From Oreocharis arfaki (Eukaryota > Chordata > Aves > Passeriformes > Paramythiidae), in the NCBI GenBank assembly GCA_013398015.1, contig VZRR01009903.1, forward strand, positions 124,001-188,000: a stretch of DNA of 64,000 nucleotides, in the 5' to 3' direction. Of the stretch, positions 1-11,630 are shown one piece after another (positions within the stretch are counted from its first letter, which is position 1; the number at the start of each line of letters is the position of its first letter). A model generated the notes under the pieces. The model was not told the DNA's origin and made no database searches. It saw only the letters and a list, made by a program, of their open reading frames with translations. The position numbers were made by a program, and so were the translations under genes.

Positions 1-2472
1 AATTAGGTTAGAGTGAACTCTTAGGTTCACTGAGTTTGAAACCTATCACTGATGAAAACTGGCTCAGCTGGAAATTTTTCAGTTTGCATCAGTTTTGCAT
101 CTGGGTTTTGACATTTTATAAAAAGTTACTTACTAAAGAAATCCTCAGCCTATATTCACATAGTTGTTTAAGAATTTAATATGGTAACATAAATTAAAAT
201 GCAAGCTTTTTAGTTTTGCTATGGTAGTCAGTGTTTCATTTAATTTTTTAAGGAAAAACTGAAACACTGAAGGGAAAAAGTATGGCCATAGAAACTAAGG
301 AGTAAAACCGCTTCTCAATTACTTTAGTCTTTTTTTTTTTTTTTTTTGGACGTTTCTATTAAAGACTTTTAAAAGAAAAATATTCAAAAGAGACATCTGG
401 AGTGAACCTATAGCTCATTTTATCTACCTGGGAATTTTCAATAAACTGAGTTGTGAAAGGATGACTTTATTCATTAATATGTTCTTTTGCTATTCTTACC
501 CAAAAACATCATGCCAAGATCACTACCCATGAGCTGTATCTATCAGTTGCTTTCTGGAGACAGAATTAGCTCCTCAGATTTTTTCCACATAGGAAAAATA
601 ATCAATGGATAATACATGTCTTCTGATACGCAGAGAACCCAGAGTAGTGTTGTTAAATCCTCAGCACAGCTCATCCAGATTGAATTTAATGAAACTGGAG
701 TACTTCAGGGATTTTGTTTCATGAGCTTACTGCATTTCTTCCTATTATTGTATACTGTGATCTTTTCTAAGAGCAAGATGTTTGCAATTACACGATTTCT
801 TTGCAACACCATAGGAAAATGTATGTGTCAAAGAGAGGCACAATATTACACAGTGATGATTGAAGAGAATGGGTTTGTTTTTATATTGTGATTATTGAGG
901 ACAAATCTGCGCTTAGCTCTTACAGTACACCTGTCCTTATAAAAATTGTTAAGGAAAATTCCAATGCTTGAAATTTTTGCTGTGTTAAGTTATTGAAAAG
1001 AAACCAGCAAATGCTAATTAAAACACCATGGAAAATCTAATGTAGACAAACTCGAATCAACCAATACCAAACTAACTCATGGACACTTGCACAGTCACAT
1101 AAAGAGCTTATTTTTGTATTTATTATTCACTACTGAAACAGAAAGGCTTCATGTCAAAAGATGTGCAATAAATCACGTATTTTCTTCAACATTTTGGCTA
1201 TATTTATGCAAAGTAGAGAACAATGTACTCTACTTTGGCAAGGACTTAAAATGAAGCTAAAATTCTCTCAAGGCTTTCTGTGTAGTCATTACGTCAGAGA
1301 AATTATATTCATAAGTTTCTATAAGTAAAACACAGTTTTATGCCGATCATACAACCTTCACTGGCCATTACAAACTTCAAGAAGAGAGACTGTACATCAG
1401 CAGATCTTATACCTGGACAGGGGTGCATCATTAGCAGTGATGTGTTGAGTTGCCTAAAGGTGTTCCACAGCTTTACTCCGACAGTCAAAATTTGCCTGAG
1501 ACTGTTTTCTTTCTGGATACTCTGAAGAGCAGGTAGCTTCTTGGTGTTGAAGACATGATCATAAAAATAGGTGTTTATCACTCAGCACCTGCTTTTCATT
1601 ATCTCCGTACTTAGCTCTTTCTTGGAAATGAAATACAGGTATTTAAACCGTCAGATGTTCTGAAAAGGCAATAATTGTTAGAAGCTTGACCTCAGTGAAA
1701 AATTAATCTTAATTCTGTTCATCTGCAAAGGTGATCCATGTAAAATAGACTTGTGGAGCATATCACCTGTGAACTGGGGCTGCCTCGTGCAAACTTTCCC
1801 GTGTTTCTTCCCATTTCAAATAATTCTGGTTTAATACAAAGAATTACCATATGAAAATAATAATACTGTTACTCTAATTAAAAAAACCCGAAAAAACAGC
1901 TTCTTTTTCTTGTGCCTTTAGAAGAGGCTTTTCATTATACCGATTATGGAAATGTTTTTAGAAATCTGTAGTAATGTTGTAATTGGCTGGATATCTGCTC
2001 AAAAGAGGGCCATATCTACTGGGATTTGATCCAGAAATTCTCTCATGCTACTTTGCAATATCCTGGGGACCAAGAGAAAATACACATCCACACTTGAGGT
2101 AGGAGAAAAACTGTCAGCTAAGAGAAAGTGTGACACATCCAGATTATTGGAGAATTTTGCCTGAGTAAAGAGAGATATTAAAAGCCGCTTATCTGAAATT
2201 TTGGATTTAGTTGTTTTATTTGGATCATTAGCACGGGTATTATGGGATATTAATCTACTGGTTAGTTGCATCTTCTCTTTCTCTCTTTTCAAACCCCAAA
2301 AGAATTTGAGGGAAAAATAGGATTCATAGCAGACTTTTCAAATATTTCTTAGCTCAGGAAGCATATTATGATCTAGATTACACAAGTGGACCACACGAAG
2401 CCTTATAATTTAATAAAATGATAGTTTCCTAATTATTATTGGAGCGAGAAATGCTGATGAAATCAGTCTTGT
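1..2472. other. AT-rich non-coding sequence, no gene seen
   Basis: AT-rich, CpG-poor sequence with no convincing exon on either strand. The only simple structure is a run of 18 T at 330-347. Short open stretches here (about 60-100 codons) have no recognisable domain, no compositional change and no consistent splice signals, so I treat them as chance. Confidence 0.6.
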
Positions 2473-2564
2473 GCGTTTCATCGTGTGGCTGCAAGGGAAG
2501 CAACGCCTCTGCCCGGCAACCACCAGAGGGAGCCCGAGAAGCTGCGCAGACAAACGGTGCGGAA
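2473..2564. promoter_or_regulatory. Small CpG-rich patch, possible regulatory element
   Basis: About eight CpG dinucleotides fall within roughly 90 bases, while the surrounding kilobases have almost none. Local GC is clearly higher than in the flanks. The patch contains a CTCF-like motif (listed separately). Keeping CpGs in otherwise depleted vertebrate DNA usually means an unmethylated regulatory site or a young insertion. I see no LTR or CR1 landmarks here, so I favour a regulatory site. That is inference. Confidence 0.4.
2520..2533 (+). promoter_or_regulatory. CTCF-like binding motif
   Basis: The 14-mer CCACCAGAGGGAGC differs at one position (A for C near the 3' end) from the degenerate CTCF core CCASYAGRKGGCRS. 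It is preceded by GGCAA, close to the usual upstream context. CTCF is the vertebrate insulator and loop-anchor protein, and loop direction depends on motif strand. The motif lies inside the CpG-rich patch, which makes it more credible. Occupancy cannot be judged from sequence. Confidence 0.45.
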
Positions 2565-5500
2565 AAGTGACAAAGCAGAAGTGGTGTTGGAAAAAAATTG
2601 ACAAAGAAAAACTGATCATGCCTTTCCGTTCCTATGCTCGAAGCTGTTACACAAGCTGATGTTTCCATCTATTTCACTAATGAAATCTGTTTGGCTGGAT
2701 GGTTTCCTGACTGAAATCCTGCAGGAAGACAATGAAGACTAAATGATGCATCTGTATTTCTTTAAACCACATCTAGAGATTATTTTTTTTAATTACGTAG
2801 TTAGTGGGGATTTGTGTACACAGTAGCTGAAGTGCTTTTAAAAAAAAAATTGATAAATTGCCCTAACATCTCCTAAGGGCTGTCTGTAATTCAACAAACT
2901 AAAAAAAGTGAAGACAATAAAGACTCAAAAATGTGTTTTCTTCTTCCAGTACTGGTAATAGCTCTCTGATATCACTGTGGTAACTGGAAAAAACAAGGGA
3001 GCACAGCTGTCTAAATGAAAGTAGAACATTCACATTCTTTCTGAATATAGTTTTCGAGGTTAACAATGGTTCAATGTCAAAACCAACTCATGTATCAAAT
3101 GGGATAACTGCAAGAAGTTTTAGTTCAGATATATCCTTCTCAGTAATTTCACTAGTTACTTGAAGTGTAGAATAAAGACTTAACTCAATAAATTTGCAGA
3201 CACTGTTGTTGTCAACACAGTCAAGAGCAAGCTTAGAAATCAAAAGAATCTGAGAAAAACTGAACACCAATTCCACTCCCTTAGTGGCAGAACAACATCT
3301 ACACACTTCCAAGTGAGGAACAAAAGGTGAGGCAGAGGTGCTGTAGAAAAAGATCTCAGGATCATAGTGGATTTTAGGCTGGACAATGGCTGAATAACGT
3401 GATGTTACTACAAAAAAGGCAAATGCACACTGGAAACTAAAAATAAAAATATCCCAAAATTCTTGGCTCAAATAAAACAAGACGTTATTTGATTTTACGG
3501 TGCACTTTGTGAACTACTGAAAATAAGTTAATAGAAGAAGTTAATTACTGGGACCCTACTAATTGATTGACTTAATGAGAAGCAGAAGTGGCTTTATATT
3601 GCTGGGGTCACATGCATTTAAAATAAAATTTGGGTAACCAGTTTTAAGTGACTGCTAACAGTGAAATGTTTACTAGAACAAGGAGAAAAACGATGTGGCC
3701 TTTGAAACCACTTAGACAAAACACCTGTACTAAATTTGGAATCTGAAGCCTGAAGTTTTCATCAGTGTATGTGGACATCTGTGTTTTGAAAACAGTTAGG
3801 ATCTGAATGTGTTTAATGGGATATACAATTCTAAATGTAAATGACAGTTGAACCACTATATTTTTCTTAGCCTTTTTCTCATAGTAATAAGCTAAATATG
3901 GGATTATAATTGGAATGAATGTTCCTTATAAGAGGTGATTTGTTAAGATGATGGTCTAAAGAACTCAGCAATATCACTGGCAGATCCAGATTCTTCTGTG
4001 GAAGGGCATAGGTTCATTTTCCAGCACATTTTAACGCCACTTCATAAAATTAGTGCTGCCTCTTTCCATGTTTTTAAATGGTATAAAGTGAATCAAGTTT
4101 TTCAACTTCAAAAATTTTTAAGGAAATATGAGCATTCTTTAACTTTCTTACTGTACTATCACAAATTGTGGAAGTTGTACAAAAATATTTTTGTTTCTCT
4201 TGTTTCAGTCATTTATGGTTGCATTGGGAATGTGGTATTGAATAATGTTTTAATTGCATGGTAGCTCATGCAATAAAATCATATTCAAGACAATTGAAGA
4301 ATTTGAATATAATATGATTTAACATCAGATCAAGGACTATTTTAATCGTAGATGCAGCTAATTCAGTGAAAATACCTCACAAGAGCATCCAATGATTTAT
4401 GAATGGATATGCTGGCCTTTTGACTGCTACTCAATAGCTGGACTCCATAAAACTTGCATGATATGGGAAATACGATTGCAATTATCAGAAGAATCATACT
4501 TGCTTCCTCTCAGAGGTAAAAGTTGGCTCTTTTGTGATACCATGTCTTCAGTCCCCAACATCTGATTGAATGTTTACACCTTATCCTCTGAAATGCACTG
4601 CAAAGGTACAATATATGGTGTTACCTGTGTGGTGCTTTCTCTTCGGCAATTTCTCTGAGTGATAATGGGTATTGAATAATGAGCAACATGCTGAAACAAG
4701 CCTCAAAAACTGCGGGCAGAAACCCAGCTTCTGTTTGCCAAGCCTCCCACTCTCTGTGTTATGGTACAGCCTCTCCGATTCACAGGATGTTTCACAATAT
4801 GACAAGATCCAGTCTTGAAGGATGGCAGATTGTCACGGGAGTGAATGTTTCTCTGTGGTTGGAGTTTCTGCACTTCCACTAAAAAATAGGAGGGAATGGT
4901 AGGAATTCTCTGTGTTTGAAGTTGCTGTTCCTGACTAGATTTTTAAATGAGACAGAGAAGAAGAAGGCAGCCCATTTTACATTTTAGCACTCTTGATTGA
5001 TTCTTCAGCTTTGATTATATTTGTAAACCCAAAAAAAGAAACCAGCTATCTCTGGGAGAAGCTTACAACTGGAAGACTAGGTCTGAGAGCTGTAGACTCG
5101 GTTCTTCCCATGGCGATTTTTAATGCTGTATACTGAGCAAGTAATCAGATTTAATTTTTGCCTCCTCCCTTGCTGTTAGTAAATTCCCAGGGAGTTTTTC
5201 AATTGGTCAGGTACGTTACTGGCCAGAGATGCATGAATACCTAATGAGAAACCGGTCTCAACATACTTTTCCTTTCTGGACCTGATGGCCACAGGGGAAG
5301 TGAACCGTGTATCCCTTTGCTCATGTTTGTGTGTCATCATTTCTCTAAAAACAACCAAGAAACAAGAACGGTTTTCTTCTCTCTTTCCACAAAGTGAAAG
5401 TGAGTCAATTAGTGATAAGAATAGAAACCTTGTGCTCCGATTCAGACATGCAGTTGTTTGATCTTCCTAAATAACAGCCTCTTCCCAGCTATTCGGAAAA

Positions 5501-8500
5501 TTCTTCTGGGTTTTATTTGTCCTAAACCAGAAGAAAATCCTTCAACTTTTAAGCAATGTTAATATTCCTAACATTTTGACAAGTGCCCATGATCAAACAA
5601 TATCTAATTATTTTATATGTTTAAAGGAAATGCAAAAACTCAGTTGCTACTAAGACAACCATATGGAAAATACCTGTAAGTAGCCATATGGCTTCTGTAG
5701 ATAGGAATATCATAGGATATCTTACTGATTTTTCTGGGCCTAGAAGAATAGCTAATCATGTGCTTAAGTGGTAGTACCACCAAAACCTTGAAAGGCATTC
5801 TGTTAAAGCATTCCCAGATCTAAAGCCAGATAACCAGTTCTTAAGATCAAATGGTTTTAATTCTCTTTTTCTTTCCCTTCATAACAATTTACTATAAATA
5901 GGATGCTACTGCTACCCTAAAAAAGAAAAAAAAAATCCTTTCAATCAGTACACTTTGATCACTAATGGCAGTTAAACCACTGGAACTGGAGTTCTTGTCT
6001 GCTTGGAAAGATTTATAAAAGAGCACTTGCTACCTTCCATGATTGGAAAAGCAAGAGCATTAGATCCCACTTCACAGATGAAGATTGGGCTGAGGTCAAT
6101 TCTTACAGCAGAGAGCATTATTTGCCTGCATTGCATATGACATTATGACCTGTCAGAGAGGAAAAAAAAAGCAAAAAAGAACAAAAAGTAGGAAAAAGCA
6201 GAGCATAGAAAAGTGATTAAATGTGGGAGAGACCAGGGTTCAACTCCTCCCTGATGCTGGCTGCCTCCTCTGTGCCTGCTGCCTGAAATCTTTCAGCCTA
6301 GGGAAAAATTAGGGTTGAATTACCTATTTAGTACCATACAAATCCCTTTAACAAGGCTGTCTTGTGGCAGATCTTCAAACACAAACATGAAATGGCAGTA
6401 AAATAAACTTGGTTTAAATTTTAGCTCAAGGACCATACAAACAAGAGAAAATAGGCTTGTAAGGAAAGAATCAGCTTCTCAAAAGTAGTTTTCAAGGAAA
6501 CTGGACAAAACTTCATTAATTGAGTGATCTCCAGTTTATCAATTATCTTGAACCTTTCTGTAAGGTCCTCACAGGAGATATTGCCTGTATAAATAAAGCA
6601 TTGTTACTGCAGAAAAGTAAATTTAATTTTGCAGTATGGAAGTCAAAGGAAAAAATTACCATCAAGTAGCTTGGCAAAAGTTTTAAACGCCAAACTTGGA
6701 TTATCATGGTTTCCACTTTTTCTGCAAATAAGCCTAAATGGTACTAGACAGGGATGATGTTTAGTAGGGCTGGTAAAGCTGATAGATTTGCAGCAAGTGA
6801 TTTTCATACTTGAGCTACCAACTTTATGCTCAAACTCATGATATGCCGATCCAGAAAAACATGTTTAATGAGATGCAATTTCCTGAGAAAATTCTAATTT
6901 AAGGGTAATATTTCTGTAAATATCTGTTTCTTCAGGGATTTCCTTCACTGATACAAATAAAATTGATACACTGCTTTTCTTTTTCTAATCACTTATTACT
7001 CGAAGGAGATTATGTTTATGTTGAAAAAGAAGCATCATTGATTATGATTTCAAAGGCAACATTAAATCTTATGAAAAAGCAGCAAGAACTGAAAAGGATG
7101 AAGGAAATTGCTTAAAGTTGTTTATCCTATAATGATATTAAACACTTCACTGGTATAAATTATCTGGTGTAATCCAGGAATGTATGGAGAGGCAGGAGTT
7201 CGATCTGTAGCAGCAGCAGAGGAAATGAGGCTGTGAGCTGCAACACCAGAGGCATGAGAAGCTCCGTTCAGAGGTGTTAAGCACCCTCAGTGACCTCCTC
7301 TTTGGTTTCTTCACATTACTTAAACTGTCATGATCAGGATCAAATCCCTGTGCTTTCAGGACAAGATCCTTTCCATTTGAAGAACCCACTTGCTTCCACA
7401 GCAGTGACTGGCTGAGGTATAGTACTGGTTCACAAAGATCTAAACCATGCTTTGTCTGTGGGCTGTGTATGCAGCAGTTCATGCTCAGGCCTCGGGACCA
7501 GACCTGCTCCATGGGTTATTCCATCAGACATCTGTTGTTTCAAAGGTAGTATCCCTATGCCTTGATTCCCCCTTGATATTTTGTATCTCATCGAGACTGG
7601 ACGCAAAATGCACAGAAATGCAAGGCATCATGGAAAGTGCCATCACACTGTAGCTAATGCAAAACTTGACAGTATCTCAAAGAGTTTTAAGTAATGAATC
7701 AGATTCTACTTTCAGAGTAATGCCAACCTACTGAACTAAATGCCAAACTGGTCATTAAAACTTGTGTTAGAAACATTCATTGTTATCACAAACTCTGCTA
7801 AGAACAGTTTTAATAACTTTTTTATTCATGGAGTTTATTAGATTTAACATTAAGTGTCTAAGAAATACCCCACAATTAACGTGTCTTGCTTCAGCTGTCT
7901 CCTGAGTTTGTGCATTGTCATTTAAGAACTAGATTCAATTTTTGAATAAAGCTCAGCTAAATGATACTGAACTCTGTCAGGTTCGGGTCAGTACAGAAAT
8001 AGTTGAAGGATAAAATTACCTCCCTTGATTAATCATCTGTAATTGCCTTGGAAGAAGGTCAGTTATTTTTCACCATGAATTAAAAGACACATAATCACTG
8101 AAGGGCTTCTCCTTTTAAATGTATTTTTTAAGGACTAAATTTCCCTGCTTTTCATGCTATCCATACTATAGAACAATATTTTGCTCTAAGGTATCTAGAT
8201 TCAAATTTGCTGTCTAAATTCAGATTTCAAATTTTTCTCACACACACCTAGAAAGAAATAGCCATTAAATTCAACAGAAATAGAAGCACAGATCCATACA
8301 GAATTGTTAAATCCCTGAAAATAAATTGGTTTTGTACTTATTTTAAAGGCTAATATTCCCTTGAATGACAATGAAGGGCAAAAACAGCACGTTTAAATAG
8401 AATAAGAAACTGGTTAAAGGATTATGGACAAAAAACAATCCCTGTATTAGTGGAATGTAGTGTATCCAAACAGCTTTGGATAAGGTCATTTTCCCTGAAG

Positions 8501-9697
8501 TTTCTGCTGCAGTTCAGCCAATAATTTGCCTAAATTCTTGTCAAGAGCAGAAGTGAAGGACATAAAAACCAGATAAATTAAGGCTGAATGCAAGGAAAGC
8601 CTTGGGTTCACCTAGGCTATATCTACATATGCATATTAATTTTGCTCAGGAGTGTGTTTTTGAAGCAAATCCCCAGCTGAAACTTGTTCCTGTAATTCAG
8701 TTCTTCCCGCTCAGGCTGAGCCTGGAGGCTGCCTTACAGCTGAAGCTGAGCTGGGGATATGATACACTTCAGAATACACATCATGTGCTGCAGCAGCAGG
8801 TGGATGTCCAGTGCCTCAGTCAGACCAAGTGGGGTTAGGGTAAAACTGCTGGAAATGTGTTTATTGCGGAATTTGGGTCCCCAGCATCAACTCTGTGGTT
8901 TGACCAACCCGCTCGCCCTGTACAGTGCTACTTGGTCCCGCAACACAGCAAAAATGCAGCTGTTGCCTGAAGGCAGGATGAAAATCATCTTTTTAGAGCA
9001 GTAATCACAGGTTAAATAATTTGTTGAATTTGGGCCAAAGTGAGGTCCCTTACAGTAAGTGTGGGGACGTTTTATTCCAAGTAGAATAGCTGGAAGAGGT
9101 TTTGTTGCTGTGCTTGGTGTAAACAACTATTAAGTCAGTCTCTTAAGCAGCAGTGGTTTACTGCTGACATTTCAGTGGCCTGAGTGCCCCTTCTCAATGG
9201 GTTTGCTTGGGGTTACGAGTGTTACACTTGGGAGTCGATCTGCCCTAGTACCTCCCTTACTGAGAGTAATGATGAATAGTGAAAAATGATTTGAAAAATA
9301 AACAAGCATTTGCACTAATAATTTGTAACTTCCTCGTGCAGTTGATGACACTAATATTTGACATGTAAATAATAATAGATAGACACCTTAGCCCATTCTA
9401 GTCTTTCATAATAAATGCAGTTGCATAATAGTAATCTTGGAGATTTGAACTGCTGTTTAGAAGGGAATTCATAAGAACAACAGATTTGAACAGGTCTTGA
9501 CTGAGTCCTTTGATTAATCATGCCTGAAATTTGCTTAAGAGTTTGTGCTAAAGAAATACATCTCAATGGGAAATAATGGTGTTTAACTTCTTGCATTACT
9601 AGATTTGCTTTTACTAAAAAGCTGATACAAGTCAGAGCCTTTTATATTCAACTTTATTAATCACATAAAATACAGTTATATTAATAAACCCAGACAC
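2565..9697. other. AT-rich non-coding sequence, little structure
   Basis: Mostly unique AT-rich sequence with no recognisable gene. It contains an imperfect hairpin (4274-4320, listed separately) and two copies of the palindrome CCATATGG near 5660 and 5685. A slightly CpG-richer stretch at about 8700-9000 includes AATAAA on the - strand, but it lacks enough landmarks to be called an LTR. Confidence 0.5.
4274..4320. repeat. Imperfect AT-rich inverted repeat
   Basis: The left arm (about 4274-4288, core AATCATATTCAA) is the reverse complement of the right arm (about 4302-4320, TTGAATAT...ATGATTT), with a 3-base insertion in the right arm. It could form a short AT-rich hairpin. Chance origin in AT-rich DNA is likely. 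Confidence 0.45.
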
Positions 9698-10268
9698 TGG
9701 TGTTGGCTGGGATAGAGTTCATTTTCTTCTTAGTTGGTGGTACAGTGCTGTGTTCTGGATTTAGTGTGATAATAATGTTGATAGCACACTCATGTTTTGG
9801 TTGTTGCTGTGTGGTGCTGACCCTAAGTCAAGGACTTTTCTGTGTCCCATGCTCTGCCAGTGAGCAGGTGCACAAGAAGCTGGTGGGGGGGAGCACGGCC
9901 AAGACAGCTGATCCAAAGTGGGCAAAGAACCAAGAGAATGTTGTTTTCAGTCAATAAACTGGGGGAAGTTGGTCAGGTCCTGCTAATCGCGGCTCAGGAA
10001 TGGGCTGGGCATTGGTCAGTGTGTGGTGAGAAATTAAATTATGCATCACTTGTTTCTCTTGGGTTTTATTACTTTCTCTCTCTCCTTTTAAATAAATGTA
10101 ATATGATTATTGTTATTATTCTAATTAGTATTATTAGTATATTTGAAATTGTTCCAGTCATTAAACTGTTCTTATCTCATCCCACAAGGTTTGCTTTTTT
10201 TTCCACAATTCTTCTCCCCATTGGTAGTGGGGGAGTACTTAGTTGCTGGATGGGGTTTAGTCACAACA
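9698..10268 (+). mobile_element. Solo LTR of an avian endogenous retrovirus
   Basis: About 570 bp that I recognise as a common avian LTR. It begins TGGTGTTGGCTGGGATAGAG and ends GGGGTTTAGTCACAACA, giving TG...CA termini. Inside are the GAGCAGGTGCACAAGAAGCT block, an AATAAA at about 9953 followed by CTGGGGGAAGTTGG, a TTATTATT-rich stretch, and a final segment with ATTAAACTGTTCTTATCTCA. I believe it is an ERVL-type family from memory, but the family name is unverified. No internal gag, pol or env sequence is adjacent, so it is probably a recombined solo LTR. A clear target-site duplication is not visible, and divergence suggests an old insertion. A long open stretch through it (9842-10609) is not a real gene. 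Confidence 0.75.
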
Positions 10269-11426
10269 ATACTATTAACTTCAAACTCATAATGGCTCAA
10301 AATAAGCTTTGTTTTCCAAAAATTAATAGTCAGCTGAAGCTGTGGGTTTGCTTGTTAAAAAACGTCCAGTATTTTCCCTGTTTCTTTAAAATGAAACACA
10401 CAAATGCTCTAAAGATGTTCAGATGTTCAGATGTTCAGAGCGACACACTAAAATTCAAAATTATTCACATTAATTTCTTTTTCAGATACATAAAGAAATA
10501 CAGGTCCAGAAAGGACCTTCTAGGTCAGTGTATTGCAGGCAATCACTGTGGAAAGATAAGGTACAGTCCCCTCAATGTCATGGAGCAGCAGGAATTTCAT
10601 CATTATTGAAGAACTGCTTCCTTGAAAATATCCAATTTTATTTGCCTTCTGATAAGTCCATTGTTCTGAGAGAATGGTGATTAAAAAAAAACCACCACAG
10701 TTTCGATCTTGGAGAACACCTAAAGAATCAAAACAGGACATGTTAAATCAGTTCTGAGATTCTGTACCTAGACTTTGACATTTCTGGTTTCATTTGGTTG
10801 TTTTCCTTACTGCTGTTTTGTGGGTGGAGAGCTGTTTCTGTATATTTGTGTGCGTGGGCACACATGCATACCCTTATTTTTCAGTCCAGGAAGACAGAAA
10901 GGTTTCAGATCGCATTTGGAACTATGACAAAAATATGTTAGTAAGTTTCTAGACAATATAAAATCAAGTTCATGGAAAAAAAAAACTTTAAAAAATAAAT
11001 CTAAGTAACCAAGAACCACAGAGGTCTGGCTGGATTTCCAAGATTTTCATCCAGAACTCAATCCTCAAGTGAAAAGTTCACTGAGTACTTAACCTTATTT
11101 GGCAGCTGCTCACTAGGCTAGATATCACCTGTGTAATTTCCCTATTAATTAATAAAGAAATTCTATATTTTTTTGACTTTAGTTTTAAAAATATGAGATT
11201 AGAGAATCAAAATTTGATCAGTTCAGGCACTCAATCTGCTATTTGAAAGGTTCTCTTTTGTGTGATCCTTTCAAATTGTCACATCCTGTTGACTTTCCTT
11301 CTCAGGGAATTTAAATACAGACCCATCAGCCGCAAAGGATGCCATTCTTTATATACCACCTCATTACTCATATGAGTCAATCTAACAGGTAAAATGGGTG
11401 AAAATAACAAACACTTTCAAGACACT
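10269..11426. other. Non-coding sequence between two LTRs
   Basis: AT-rich spacer of about 1.16 kb between the + strand LTR and the - strand LTR-like block. It has no ERV internal coding sequence, and the two LTRs differ in sequence and orientation, so this is not a provirus. It holds a triple 8-bp repeat (10413-10436). Confidence 0.5.
10413..10436. repeat. Three tandem copies of an 8-bp unit
   Basis: The unit AGATGTTC occurs three times head to tail, starting at 10413, 10421 and 10429. It is a short, possibly polymorphic minisatellite-like repeat. Confidence 0.8.
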
Positions 11427-11630
11427 TGTTGTCGCAGTTGAGGCAGACGCGCGACACACTAATTTTAACATAAAGTGCAGGCAAAAAGCGTTTATTCTAA
11501 GAGCCAGTGTCATATATATAGACTTTTGTATGTTTATTATTCGTGTTAGTTGTTTATTGTTTGCCCAACTACTACAGTAGATTTATTGGCTATTTTAACT
11601 ACACTATACTACTATTAGTTATCTACAGCA
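11427..11630 (-). mobile_element. Short alpharetrovirus-like LTR remnant
   Basis: Read on the - strand, the block ends in ...GCGACAACA at 11427. It carries a TATA-like TATATATA (plus 11513-11520), then 16 bases, then AATAAACGC (AATAAA on plus 11491-11496). The TATA-to-poly(A) spacing and the AATAAACGC context match what I know of avian alpharetroviral LTRs. CpG-containing sequence near 11448-11454 would be U5. The U3 boundary is uncertain; TGCTGTAG at 11630 on the - strand is a plausible start, giving an LTR of about 200 bp. No target-site duplication or internal region is evident. It is probably a solo or truncated LTR; the exact family is unknown. Confidence 0.5.

Noticed and set aside
8700..9010. 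Possible - strand LTR (AATAAA near 8860 with CpG-containing flank)
   Set aside because: No TG...CA ends, TATA-like site or recognised family blocks, so the evidence is too thin.
9842..10609. A 255-codon + strand open stretch
   Set aside because: It starts inside the LTR and runs through its T-rich part into unique DNA. No viral or host domain is recognisable, so it is chance.
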